NCBI GenBank assembly: GCA_026983835.1
Contig: JALSTH010000116.1
Location: 18,458-82,457, forward strand
Length of the DNA stretch: 64,000 nt
Reading direction: 5' to 3'
DNA from: Candidatus Zixiibacteriota bacterium
GTDB taxonomy: Bacteria; Zixibacteria; MSB-5A5; UM-FILTER-46-8
The translations under genes were made by a program, and so were the position numbers. The notes beneath the pieces are model-generated. The model searched no databases. It was not told the DNA's origin and saw only the letters and a program-made list of their open reading frames with translations. Positions 29,585 through 39,315 of this stretch are shown here, piece after piece. Positions within the stretch are counted from its first letter, which is position 1. Every line of letters begins with the position of its first letter.

Positions 29585-30352
29585 CTATAACTTATAAAAA
29601 TAGACCAATCCGCCCCCAACAAACCATTGATTGCTTTCAATGTCGATGTTTCGATTTGAGTCAAAGGAGGCATCGAAATTCAATTCCGAACTGCTATAAC
29701 GGGAAACTGCCTTGAACGCAAATCGTCTGCCCACGGGAATGACCAACCCGGCTTCAAAACGATAACCGAAATTAAAAGTGCTTTCCCGATAAGACATATC
29801 ATACCTCGCCCCCTGGCCAACTTCGGTGTATAGAAACTCCAATGTGCCGGAGGAAATCATCCCGCCCGCCGAGAAATATGGCACCACCCGGGATCTTCTC
29901 GTATTGATCGGAGAAAAAGATAAATCCATCCCTATCCGTGCGGATTTTAAATTATATTCTTCGTATGACTGATAGGGATTCGAGTAATCGTCATAATAAT
30001 TAAAAACCTGATCGGTGGAGAAACTACCGAAGGAAAAGAAAAAACCATACCCGAAATGCGGAGTAAAAAAGGATTTATATTCGAAATTCATTCCTACCCC
30101 TCCGCCAAAATTGGAAAGCCTATCAGTCGATCCTTGTTGAAAATAATAATTATTTAAATATGTGCGATAACTACCCAAATCGGGGGAACTAAGATATCCC
30201 AAATCCAAACTAACCCATCCCAATGGCGGCCTATGAACCCTCCTTAAGGAGGCGCCCGAGCTTGGGACGAGGATGAACAGGAACATACCTAAAGTTAAGG
30301 TAATTACCGTAATTTTCGGGATTTTTTTATTCATTTTCATTTTCCTTTCCAT
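29585..30352 (-). CDS. Outer-membrane beta-barrel protein
   Basis: Signal peptide; alternating aromatic beta strands; C-terminal WFVGGGLVYFYKL. Confidence 0.7.
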   Translation of the reverse strand: MERKMKMNKKIPKITVITLTLGMFLFILVPSSGASLRRVHRPPLGWVSLDLGYLSSPDLGSYRTYLNNYYFQQGSTDRLSNFGGGVGMNFEYKSFFTPHFGYGFFFSFGSFSTDQVFNYYDDYSNPYQSYEEYNLKSARIGMDLSFSPINTRRSRVVPYFSAGGMISSGTLEFLYTEVGQGARYDMSYRESTFNFGYRFEAGLVIPVGRRFAFKAVSRYSSSELNFDASFDSNRNIDIESNQWFVGGGLVYFYKL

Positions 30353-30516
30353 TTTAAGTTAACAACCAAGCTTATGCAGGTCAAAGTAATTTACAAAATA
30401 AATTCCGATATGTTCCCCAAAATAGCTACTGATTAGATATCGAAGACTCGGGGAAGGTTTAATCGGGGAACTCATTTCTTTAATGAAGATGTCTTGAGAA
30501 CGGAGTAAGAAAAATT

Positions 30517-31071
30517 TTGATTAATACACAGGTCTCCGAAAGAAGTAAGGATTTTGAGGAAAATATAATAAAGCACATAAAAAGTCTGTTCTTTATGGCT
30601 TATAAGTTAACTGATGATAAATGCAAGGCGGAGGATCTAACTCAGGATACTATTTTCAGGGCTTTGAAATACTTCGATAAATTTGAACCGGGGACTAATC
30701 CTCGTGCCTGGCTTTCAAGGATAATGATGAATATTTTCATAAATAATTATCATCGACGGAAAAGGGAAATCAGATGGGATTATGAAAATAATCCCCAATC
30801 CGATTACTTGGAAGTGAAAACCATAGGAGAGAGGCAACAATTATTTCCGAGAAACGGATCAATAGTTGATTCGATCAATGATAAATTAAAAAGTGCGCTT
30901 AATAAACTTCCTAAAAAATACCGTAAGGCTATAGTACTTTTCGATTTATCCGGACACACATATAAAGAGACGGCGGATATATTGGGTTGTGCCATAGGAA
31001 CCGTAAAATCGAGACTTTTCAGAGGCAGACAAAAGCTGAGAGGATTATTGAGGGATTATTCGGAGCGGTGA
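30517..31071 (+). CDS. ECF-type RNA polymerase sigma factor
   Basis: Region 2 CKAEDLTQDTIFRALKYFDKFEPGTNPRAWLSRIMMNIFIN; region 4 LNKLPKKYRKAIVLFDLSGHTYKETADILGCAIGTVKSRLFRGRQKL. Probable TTG start with upstream cggag. Confidence 0.92.
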   Translation: MINTQVSERSKDFEENIIKHIKSLFFMAYKLTDDKCKAEDLTQDTIFRALKYFDKFEPGTNPRAWLSRIMMNIFINNYHRRKREIRWDYENNPQSDYLEVKTIGERQQLFPRNGSIVDSINDKLKSALNKLPKKYRKAIVLFDLSGHTYKETADILGCAIGTVKSRLFRGRQKLRGLLRDYSER

Positions 31072-31169
31072 GATAATTTCTGCATACAAATCAATAGCGG
31101 GATTTAATAGCCATATCGGTTGATTGATGAATTCGATTCAAGGATAGCAAATCATGAGGTCTTCTTATG

Positions 31170-32873
31170 TTATTTTAACAAGGTCATCCGAAATGTCTTG
31201 CTTACAGTTTTACCGCTGATTCTATAAAAATAAATTCCTGTAGGAACAACGATACCGTCATTATCAGCGCCCCTCCAGATAAATTCGCCGCTACCTCTAA
31301 TTGGAGTAGATAAAATAAGTCTCCCCGATATATCGTATATCCGAAGATTCGAGGGCGACTCCACATTATTATAACGAATGACAGTTGAATTATTAAACGG
31401 ATTTGGATAATTTGCCGACAATGTATTGCTTTCCGGTAATATGGAACCGTCCGCATAACCATCCGAAACCCCTTCCGAATGAATCCATTCGGTCAGTTGC
31501 CAATCACCCGCACCTTGCGAAGTCCCAACGCTCTTTTCAAAATGGATTACCGCCGAATCCAGAACCGTGTATGGATAATTCCCGGTATAGGCGATATAGG
31601 AATATTCGCCGGCAGGCGCATAAGCAGGGACATTTTGAACTATATTTTGCTGTGATATCGTTTGGCCCGGATTTAAGGCTACATTATGATAAATCTCCAG
31701 CGGACCATAAGGACTTCCATCGGGAAGGTTAAGCATTATCCATACATCCTTGTTTTGCGCATAATTAGTATTATTCCGCAAAATCCCCGTATAACGGAAG
31801 GACCCTCCATCGGAAGGGATAATAATCGGGATAGTTTCAGCAATCATATAGATCAATGTTGGTGAAGTCGGATTATTCTCCATATCAATGGTCATACTAT
31901 CTGCGGTAGTATTGCCGACCCCATCCGAAGCGGTAACCACAAACCAATAGTTCCCGTCGGGAAAATCGGTCGTTTTCAGTCCACAGGGAGCATCATCGGA
32001 TTCAACGACACCATCCCCATCGGTGTTGGTAACAATAAAATAGAAATCCCGATAATCATAATCACCGCGGGTATTACATACTGCATCATCCCGATAAATC
32101 ACATCTATATTATCCTCCCAATATAGCCTATCGGAAAACTTAAACGACAGTATCGGTCCGAAACTCAGCATATCGTTATGGACTGTGTATTCAATTTTAT
32201 GAGGATTTACACGCCAATAATCGCTCCCCACAAGGTCATCGATCTTGGCGATAACATCCACCGTACCCTGTATAGAACCTCCGGGATTGAAATAATAAGA
32301 AGTGTTATTATTATCACTTATCGCAAAACGGTAGCTGTTGTAAGCATTATAAAACACCGGCGGTGCGGTATCGTTGAAAACATCCAGAGAATCATAAGGA
32401 TTGCCCACGAAAAGCCAGTCGGAGGTCCAGGTCCAACCACCCCCTCTGATACAGGCGAAATGCAAGTGATGGAAATTATAAATAGGCCATTCCACCAATC
32501 GCCCCAGATATTGCCCCTGCGCAACATAGTCACCTTCATTAACCGCTATGCTCGATTGTTCGAGATGCGCATACAACCAACCATTACAGCTATCCGGACC
32601 GTCGGTATCTCCTATAGCAACCCTCCAATGCCATTCACCGCTGGTGGTTAATACCGCCTTGACAAATCCGGGGCGGACTGCGAATACCGAATCACCGGGA
32701 TTGCCGAAAATATCTATTCCGGGATGAAGATATGGGTCCCAAGAGTAATTTTGATATTCACCCCAATAATTTCCAAGTGCGTGGGGCTGATTGATAGGCT
32801 CGACGGGCCAAAAGATAGCAAATACAAATTGAGGCCAGAGGAGAACAAGGAAAGTTATCACAAATTTACGCAT
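31170..32873 (-). CDS. Secreted M23/LytM-like peptidase with T9SS-type C-terminal domain
   Basis: HPGIDIFGNPGDSVFAVRPGFVKAV...FHHLHFACI; C-terminal ANYPNPFNNSTVIRY...GIYFYRISGKTVSKTFRMTLLK. Confidence 0.88.
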   Translation of the reverse strand: MRKFVITFLVLLWPQFVFAIFWPVEPINQPHALGNYWGEYQNYSWDPYLHPGIDIFGNPGDSVFAVRPGFVKAVLTTSGEWHWRVAIGDTDGPDSCNGWLYAHLEQSSIAVNEGDYVAQGQYLGRLVEWPIYNFHHLHFACIRGGGWTWTSDWLFVGNPYDSLDVFNDTAPPVFYNAYNSYRFAISDNNNTSYYFNPGGSIQGTVDVIAKIDDLVGSDYWRVNPHKIEYTVHNDMLSFGPILSFKFSDRLYWEDNIDVIYRDDAVCNTRGDYDYRDFYFIVTNTDGDGVVESDDAPCGLKTTDFPDGNYWFVVTASDGVGNTTADSMTIDMENNPTSPTLIYMIAETIPIIIPSDGGSFRYTGILRNNTNYAQNKDVWIMLNLPDGSPYGPLEIYHNVALNPGQTISQQNIVQNVPAYAPAGEYSYIAYTGNYPYTVLDSAVIHFEKSVGTSQGAGDWQLTEWIHSEGVSDGYADGSILPESNTLSANYPNPFNNSTVIRYNNVESPSNLRIYDISGRLILSTPIRGSGEFIWRGADNDGIVVPTGIYFYRISGKTVSKTFRMTLLK

Positions 32874-33139
32874 AATAAAGCCTCACAAAATAAGGGAAAC
32901 TGTTTTTTTGGTTGACGAGCGCAAAACGATTTATGGACAGGAAGATATTAATCTGCCTTTTTTAATAATAATAAATAATGTGAAATTGTCAATAAAAGAT
33001 ATTGCTGAAACCGGTAAGCGGATCGATAATGATATTTTATTGTTGAAGAATTAGATGGATTTTCGTATTTTAAGAAAATTAATGTAATGTAGTGCGATAA
33101 TTTGATTTGGATTTTAACGACCCTTTTGGAGGCTCATAT

Positions 33140-33745
33140 ATGATTACCAAAACACTAAAGCATTCCGCTTTCATTCTGCTGTTAGGTTTGCTCACTTTTG
33201 AATTCACACCTTCGGCTAACGCTCGCATCCCCGAAGGATGGAGACCGGGGGCGAAAATAAAAAATTACGAAGTAGGTATCGATACCACTATAACCCATAG
33301 TGGAAAAGCAAGCGGGTACATAACAAACAAAGTACCCGACCCCAAAGGATTCGGCACACTATTTCAGAAAATAAGGTCCATTAACTATCGGGGCAAAAGG
33401 GTACGACTGACGGCATATATTAAGACTAAGAATGTTGCTAAATGGGCGAGTATGTGGATGCGTGTGGATGGGTTGGGAAATAAACAGCTTAGTTTCGATA
33501 ATATGAGGAACAGACCTATAAAAGGGACTACGGATTGGACCAAGTATCAGATTGTTTTGGATGTTGCCGATGAAAGCTACAACATTTCTTTTGGTTTGTT
33601 GCTTGATGGTGAAGGGAAAATTTGGGGGGATGATTTCCAATTGGAAGTAGTCGGCAGGGATGTTCCGTCAACCGCAATGATAACCGCATCGCGAAATCTA
33701 AAACAATTACCCAAAGAACCTGTCAATACCGGATTTGAGAAATAG
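33140..33745 (+). CDS. Secreted protein with carbohydrate-binding-like jelly-roll domain
   Basis: Signal peptide; TITHSGKASGYITNK...YRGKRVRLTAYIKTKNVAKWASMWMRVDG. ATG 33140 after ttggagg. Confidence 0.65.
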   Translation: MITKTLKHSAFILLLGLLTFEFTPSANARIPEGWRPGAKIKNYEVGIDTTITHSGKASGYITNKVPDPKGFGTLFQKIRSINYRGKRVRLTAYIKTKNVAKWASMWMRVDGLGNKQLSFDNMRNRPIKGTTDWTKYQIVLDVADESYNISFGLLLDGEGKIWGDDFQLEVVGRDVPSTAMITASRNLKQLPKEPVNTGFEK

Positions 33746-33756
33746 CGCGCTTACCG

Positions 33757-34710
33757 TCATTTTCCGATTTTATCGTAATACTTCAGACCCCAAGCTATTA
33801 AAGGAAGGATTATTTCAAAATGACTCGTTATCGTGTAGCGGTTGCCTCCGCCGGATGTCGGACGGTTAACCACATTTGTTACCGGGCGATAATGCTGAAT
33901 CATATCAATATTAGCCGCGGAGAAGTTATCAATTTTTCCATATAAGTTTCTCGACAAATTCAAAGCCTTTAGAAAAACCTCAGGCAGAATTACCGCCGAC
34001 CCCAAATTAATGACCACTCCACCGTCGTCCAAGTTTCGGCAACTCTCCACAAGCGTATAGAAATCATTACCGCTGAGCTTTCCCCATTTACCCGCTTCAA
34101 AGGAAGGATGCTGATGTATGGTATCCGCTCCTATTGCGATATGAACCGTAATCGGTATTCTATTTTTAACCGCAGCAACAACAACAGAAATGTCAAGGAA
34201 GCGAGGATTATCGTTGAGAATCGCACTCCCGATCGTCTCCCCCAATCCCACCTCATCAGAAGCAGCGGAAACCGCTGAATTTAAATATTGAGGAGTCTCT
34301 TCAACCATTCCAAACATCCCCATCGAGAGCGTTTCCGCAACATTCTCGGAACTCCGTCCATAAAAAGCAAATTCATAATCATGGATTAACACCGCCCCAT
34401 TTACACCCAAATGGGTAATAAACCCATTTTCAATCAGATCAACAATAATCGGCGCAAGACCCACCTTAAGGGAATGCGCTCCCATTAATAATATCCGAGC
34501 CTTACCCTTAACCTTAGCGAGGTGTATATCTTCAAGCAATCCTTTGAACTCGGAAGCCTTTAAGAACTCGGGCAAACCGTCGAGGAAGTCACCTACTCTC
34601 CAATCAAGGGAAGGGATTTTAGCGAATGATCCCACTTCCGATTTCGTAGGGCGATCGTCAATCGAATAAGTCTTAACCCTACTAAAATTCATCTTTCGTT
34701 TCTTTTTCAT
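33757..34710 (-). CDS. Deoxyhypusine synthase-like / uncharacterised conserved protein
   Basis: ILLMGAHSLKVGLAPIIVDLIENGFITHLGVNGAVLIHDYEFAFYGRSSENV; ATG 34710 follows the stop of the upstream gene. Confidence 0.55.
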   Translation of the reverse strand: MKKKRKMNFSRVKTYSIDDRPTKSEVGSFAKIPSLDWRVGDFLDGLPEFLKASEFKGLLEDIHLAKVKGKARILLMGAHSLKVGLAPIIVDLIENGFITHLGVNGAVLIHDYEFAFYGRSSENVAETLSMGMFGMVEETPQYLNSAVSAASDEVGLGETIGSAILNDNPRFLDISVVVAAVKNRIPITVHIAIGADTIHQHPSFEAGKWGKLSGNDFYTLVESCRNLDDGGVVINLGSAVILPEVFLKALNLSRNLYGKIDNFSAANIDMIQHYRPVTNVVNRPTSGGGNRYTITSHFEIILPLIAWGLKYYDKIGK

Positions 34711-34711
34711 A

Positions 34712-35590
34712 TCATTTTTTCGCCAAGCGATACCATACAAGTTCGGTGGTTATCGAACCTATAAAAACCTTACTTTTCATCATCACCGGCATTTTGTATT
34801 TGTCATCTGTAACCCAAATCAGCAACCGTCCCTTATTTTCGAAAATCGATGCAGTTCGCAAAACAGGTTCAATCATCAAACAATTAAAAGTTCCCGCTTT
34901 GGTTTTTACGCGTTGTTTACGATGTACCTTAACCTCGATCGGATAATTTTTCCTGTCCGTATGATTATTTACAAAAATAGGTTTGTCCACTTCCATCTTT
35001 AAGGTCCGCGCATAATAGAAAGCCGACAGCATATCCTGAACAAAGGGATATGTTTTTATAGTATCTTTGCCGGTGATAGCAAGGTGCTTGACTTGATCGA
35101 AGTTTGTTGTCTTGTCGGCTTTGAATTTCCCCTCGCGAATATGTTTTTCGAACCGCCGCGTAAAAATCCCGGCGGTATCAACAAAACTTTCAACTTTGTC
35201 ATTGACTCTGAAAAACAAGGAGAAAAACCTGCTCGATTTGGCAGTGGAAACAATATGATAAGTCGGGTACCCCCCGCAATCGGCAACCCTATCGACCTCC
35301 ATTACTGCGCTACCTGCCTTAATGGGACCATAACGGACCGTAAACTCAAACCTTTCACCGACTCCCCAAGATTCATTCTTTATATGGCGGGACCACCATT
35401 TTGGGGAATTATAAAGTGTATCCACCGAATTTAAATCGACACCGGAGCTGTCAACAATAGTAGCAGTCGAATCATCGGGGAAAATATCCTTATCCTCCGG
35501 AGTGATAATATCCTTTCCGGAATATGAAACCTGTGAACATAAAGTAAATAACAGGAAAAATAAAAGGGAACGAATACATTTATTAGCCAT
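34712..35590 (-). CDS. DUF3108 domain-containing protein
   Basis: WGVGERFEFTVRYGPIKAGSAVMEV...YHIVSTAKSSRFFSLFFRVNDKVESFVD; WVTDDKYKMPVMMKSKVFIGSITTEL. Confidence 0.88.
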   Translation of the reverse strand: MANKCIRSLLFFLLFTLCSQVSYSGKDIITPEDKDIFPDDSTATIVDSSGVDLNSVDTLYNSPKWWSRHIKNESWGVGERFEFTVRYGPIKAGSAVMEVDRVADCGGYPTYHIVSTAKSSRFFSLFFRVNDKVESFVDTAGIFTRRFEKHIREGKFKADKTTNFDQVKHLAITGKDTIKTYPFVQDMLSAFYYARTLKMEVDKPIFVNNHTDRKNYPIEVKVHRKQRVKTKAGTFNCLMIEPVLRTASIFENKGRLLIWVTDDKYKMPVMMKSKVFIGSITTELVWYRLAKK

Positions 35591-36078
35591 TATTGAGGTT
35601 TTTTGCTCAATTCAATAATTTTGGGGAGTATCTTTCTTATGATTTCATCCAATTCGAGAAAAACCCGCGAATATACCTGAAGCGATTCCCCAATCGGATC
35701 GTCAACCGTTTCCATATTCATATCATTGGGTCTTTTAGGAAAACCTTTCAATAGAAATACTTTCTCATCCGCCGATGGGAATTGTTTTAGTTTGTCATAA
35801 TGCTCCGAAGACATTGCGAGGATCAGGTCAGAGGAATTTATCATCTCCTCCGAAACTTGGCGTGAAATATGTGATGTCAGATCGATTCCCCAATCACGGC
35901 TCACTATAACAGCATTCCTTGCCGCCGGATAACCTTCCTCCGCGGATATGCCAGCCGATGATACTTCGATATTGTCAATCCCCCTATCCTCAAGTATTTT
36001 CCTTAAAATCCCTTCAGCCATTGGCGAACGGCAGGTATTGCCGGTGCAAACAAAGAGCACCCTGAATTTATCCTTCAA
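35590..36078 (-). CDS. Low-molecular-weight protein-tyrosine phosphatase family protein
   Basis: FVCTGNTCRSPMAEGILRKIL P-loop; DDPIGESLQVYSRVFLELDE. Confidence 0.93.
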   Translation of the reverse strand: MKDKFRVLFVCTGNTCRSPMAEGILRKILEDRGIDNIEVSSAGISAEEGYPAARNAVIVSRDWGIDLTSHISRQVSEEMINSSDLILAMSSEHYDKLKQFPSADEKVFLLKGFPKRPNDMNMETVDDPIGESLQVYSRVFLELDEIIRKILPKIIELSKKPQ

Positions 36079-36769
36079 GTTCCATAACCTCTTGCTTAAT
36101 TCCCTTTTCCGCCAAAACCTCTTTTATTTTTTTTATCGGTATAACTCCCTTGCGCAACACAATCAATTTGTCATTCTCCATCGAAACAACGGTTGAGGGT
36201 TTATTATAAGAAAAGGATGTTTTTTTTGATCCAACAATTAATAATTCCGCATTCGGAAAAATCTCCCTTACCTCCTGCGATGTAGTGCAGGGAGGCCTGT
36301 CGGTTATATTCGCACTGGTTGCCGTAAGTAATTTACCTGTGCGTTCCAATAAATCATTAACTAAATCCGAGCCGCTCTTACGAAAACCTATTCTCCGATT
36401 ATAACAGACAGGCAATTCAACCATTTCATCGGAAACATCAAAGACCAAAAGCAGAGGTCCCGGCAAAAATGCTTCCTCGAGAATATTCAATATCGGTAAT
36501 GGAGCTTTGGAAAACTGTTGTAGATTAATACCCTTAGGAATAAAAATCGGAATAGGGCTTTCTTTCGGCTTATGCTTCAATCTCCTAACTTTATCTACGG
36601 CATAGGTTGAAGAAGCATCCGCAACCAACCCATAAACGGTCTCCGTCGGAACTGCGGCTACTTTTCCCCGCAATATGTGATCTGATAATTTCTCCAATAT
36701 CCGTTCCAATCGACAAACCCCGCGTTGGGTGATGGGATCTTCCACCTCCTTTATATTATTGGGAATCAT
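36068..36769 (-). CDS. tsaC: L-threonylcarbamoyladenylate synthase (TsaC/YrdC/Sua5)
   Basis: GKVAAVPTETVYGLVADASS..KVRRLKHKPKESPIPIFI; TATSANITDRPPCTTSQEV; STVVSMENDKLIVLRKG. Confidence 0.93.
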   Translation of the reverse strand: MIPNNIKEVEDPITQRGVCRLERILEKLSDHILRGKVAAVPTETVYGLVADASSTYAVDKVRRLKHKPKESPIPIFIPKGINLQQFSKAPLPILNILEEAFLPGPLLLVFDVSDEMVELPVCYNRRIGFRKSGSDLVNDLLERTGKLLTATSANITDRPPCTTSQEVREIFPNAELLIVGSKKTSFSYNKPSTVVSMENDKLIVLRKGVIPIKKIKEVLAEKGIKQEVMELEG

Positions 36770-37269
36770 TATTCTTCAAGGCGGACTTTCACCAACCAAA
36801 CATCCGTATAGCCAAGATCCCGTACCTGTCCCAAAAACCTTTCCCCTTCTTCCATAGTTTCGAAATCGCCGATTCTCACTTTATAATATGGGGCATCGAA
36901 ATCCATGTGGACAGTTTCCTCGAATTTAGTAGTAGCCTCATCTCTTACCCGCTCCGCCTCCTGCAAAAATCGGGAGGTGAATATCTGGACGCGATAAACG
37001 AATTTTACGGTATCGGCAGGCGATTCTATCGAATCGGATCTCAATTTATACCTATCCAATCCGGAGACAAGACTATCGCTCTCCGCCGATAAAGGGGAAG
37101 GGACCACATCGCTATCCCCCTCGAATCCCATCGGATTAAACCCCTTCTCCGCTCGTGTTCGCTTATCCTTCTGTGAACCTTCCTCATAATAGGGCGATAT
37201 CCCCGCACAGGATATAAACAAAAGAATTATCAGCGGGATAAATATATATGATGTTTTGGAGCGAATCAT
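36769..37269 (-). CDS. SPOR domain-containing lipoprotein
   Basis: Lipobox LFISC; C-terminal VKFVYRVQIFTSRFLQEAERVRDEA...YKVRIGDFETMEEGERFLGQVRDLGYTDVWLV. Confidence 0.85.
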   Translation of the reverse strand: MIRSKTSYIFIPLIILLFISCAGISPYYEEGSQKDKRTRAEKGFNPMGFEGDSDVVPSPLSAESDSLVSGLDRYKLRSDSIESPADTVKFVYRVQIFTSRFLQEAERVRDEATTKFEETVHMDFDAPYYKVRIGDFETMEEGERFLGQVRDLGYTDVWLVKVRLEE

Positions 37270-37277
37270 TTCACCGC

Positions 37278-38366
37278 CTACAAATATTCCTTCAAATCCT
37301 CATTCTCGGAAATCCGCTTCACCAAATCCTTTATTTCCGAAGCCCTTGTTTTGTGGGCGACCATTACAATCCCGTTAGTTCTGACAATAATTAAATCCGA
37401 AACACCAAAAGTCGTTATTATCCCATCCTCTTCATCGTTTACTACCGTGGTTTCAAATGTGTCGGTCAATAGTGCCCTTCCGACAGCGACATTGTTATGT
37501 TTATCTTTCTCCTTGAACCTCTGCAACGCCAACCAAGAGCCTACATCATCCCAAATGAAATCGGATTTAATTGTTAAAACATTATCCGCCCTCTCCAAAA
37601 TTGCGCAATCGATGGAAATGTTTTCCACCTTTTCATACAATTCTTTTTTCCGCTGTTTCTCGTCGGCTGATCCCAAATATTTCCTGTATTCATCGAGATG
37701 ACTATTAATGCCCGGAGCATACATTCCCATAGCTTTGAGGATAGCTTTTACCGTCCAAATAAATATACCTGAGTTCCATAAATGTCTTCGGTCATAATAA
37801 TATTCCTGAGCTAAAACGCGGGATGGTTTCTCTTTGAATGTGTTTACACGATAGATATCTATTCCATCGACAGTGTTAAAAATATCGGCAACCTGAATAT
37901 AACCGTAGCTGGTTTCGGCGCGGGTCGGGACAATTCCAATCGTTATCAGATAGTCGCCGGTTGTCGCTACTTTAATCGCCGCCTCCAAGGCGCGATTGAG
38001 TTTTTCCGCAGGGCGGATTAAATGGTCGCAGGACAGTGTAATCATCACCGCATCGGGGTCTATATCATAAATATAAGCGGCGGCATAACCTACCGCTATA
38101 CAGGTATTTTTACCGAAAGGTTCAAACAAAATGTTTTTATCGGGGATTTCGGGTATTTGTTTTTTGATTTTCTCCCCGATGCCTTCCCCAGTTACAACAA
38201 TTATATTTTCATAGGGGATAATCGGTAATATCCGTTCCACCGTTTCTTGGATCATAGACCTTTCTGAGGTCAAGCGGAGTAATTGTTTAGGCTGACTCGA
38301 TCTGGAGAGAGGCCAAAACCTCTCTCCCTTCCCACCTGCCAACACCACCGCATAAACATTCTTCAT
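37278..38366 (-). CDS. manC: Mannose-1-phosphate guanylyltransferase
   Basis: VVLAGGKGERFWPLSRSSQPKQLLRL; LSCDHLIRP; FKEKPS; IWDDVGSWLAL. ATG 38366 after ggagg. Confidence 0.93.
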   Translation of the reverse strand: MKNVYAVVLAGGKGERFWPLSRSSQPKQLLRLTSERSMIQETVERILPIIPYENIIVVTGEGIGEKIKKQIPEIPDKNILFEPFGKNTCIAVGYAAAYIYDIDPDAVMITLSCDHLIRPAEKLNRALEAAIKVATTGDYLITIGIVPTRAETSYGYIQVADIFNTVDGIDIYRVNTFKEKPSRVLAQEYYYDRRHLWNSGIFIWTVKAILKAMGMYAPGINSHLDEYRKYLGSADEKQRKKELYEKVENISIDCAILERADNVLTIKSDFIWDDVGSWLALQRFKEKDKHNNVAVGRALLTDTFETTVVNDEEDGIITTFGVSDLIIVRTNGIVMVAHKTRASEIKDLVKRISENEDLKEYL

Positions 38367-38487
38367 ATAAAAACCTCCAAAATCATCATCAATCAGCAAT
38401 TATTGAATTTATCACAGCTACTTAATTATGTCAAGGGATTTGCCTTAAGCTATGTCTATCGCATAACCATATTTATACGCCCGAAAC

Positions 38488-39315
38488 CTATAAACATCCC
38501 AAATAAATAGCTATTATTCCCAACGGCATTGCGATTTTCAATAACTGGGAAATCAAAGAAGCGTTAAATCGTTTTATAGATTCTATGCAATAGATAATGT
38601 AAACAATCAATATGTCCAATCCCAAAATCGCCCATAAATATGTTTGATTGTAAAATCCCGCAAAATGGACAAGAACGGTAACCACAACAAATAAGACCAA
38701 AATCCATAAAACGATTCTTTTAGCATAATGCTTTCCCCTAATAATCGGCAATGTTTTCGCCCCCAATGCCTTATCCCCATCATAATCCTCAATATCCTTT
38801 ACGATCTCCCTGCCCAAATGTAGAATAAAAGCCATCACGGCAGCTGGAAAAACCTTTCGAAATTCGCCATAGATCGAGCCTCCATACACAAACGCCAAAG
38901 ATGCCGTAAAAGCAACAATAATATTCCCGCTTATCGGGGTTCGCTTAAGGTATAGGTTGTAAAAGAGCATACAGGTAATTGCTATAATCCCGATTATGAA
39001 TGTGCTTTTGCTCAATTGATAACTAATCGCCATTGCAATTAAGCCCAAAATAACCGCTTCGACTATGGCGGCTTTAACGGATATTATCCCGGAAGGTAGG
39101 GGACGATTTGTCCGATTGATTTTATCGATCTCGATGTCCTTAATATCGTTAACCACATTGGCAAAACCCGCAAAGGCAAATCCGGCGGTCCCGGCAATTA
39201 TTCCCGATAATTCATTATATCCCCCTCCGGCTATTAAATAGGATACCCAAACCGCTATTGAGGATATAATTCCATTTAATGGCCTCAATATTTTAACTGT
39301 TCCATACAGCCTCAA
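38488..39315 (-). CDS. UbiA-family prenyltransferase (DGGGP-synthase-like)
   Basis: LRPLNGIISSIAVWVSYLIAGG; NDIKDIEIDKINRTNRPLPSG; LGREIVKDIEDYDGDKALGAKTLPIIRG. Candidate TTG start overlapping the Omp85 stop (TTGA). Confidence 0.85.
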   Translation of the reverse strand: MRLYGTVKILRPLNGIISSIAVWVSYLIAGGGYNELSGIIAGTAGFAFAGFANVVNDIKDIEIDKINRTNRPLPSGIISVKAAIVEAVILGLIAMAISYQLSKSTFIIGIIAITCMLFYNLYLKRTPISGNIIVAFTASLAFVYGGSIYGEFRKVFPAAVMAFILHLGREIVKDIEDYDGDKALGAKTLPIIRGKHYAKRIVLWILVLFVVVTVLVHFAGFYNQTYLWAILGLDILIVYIIYCIESIKRFNASLISQLLKIAMPLGIIAIYLGCL

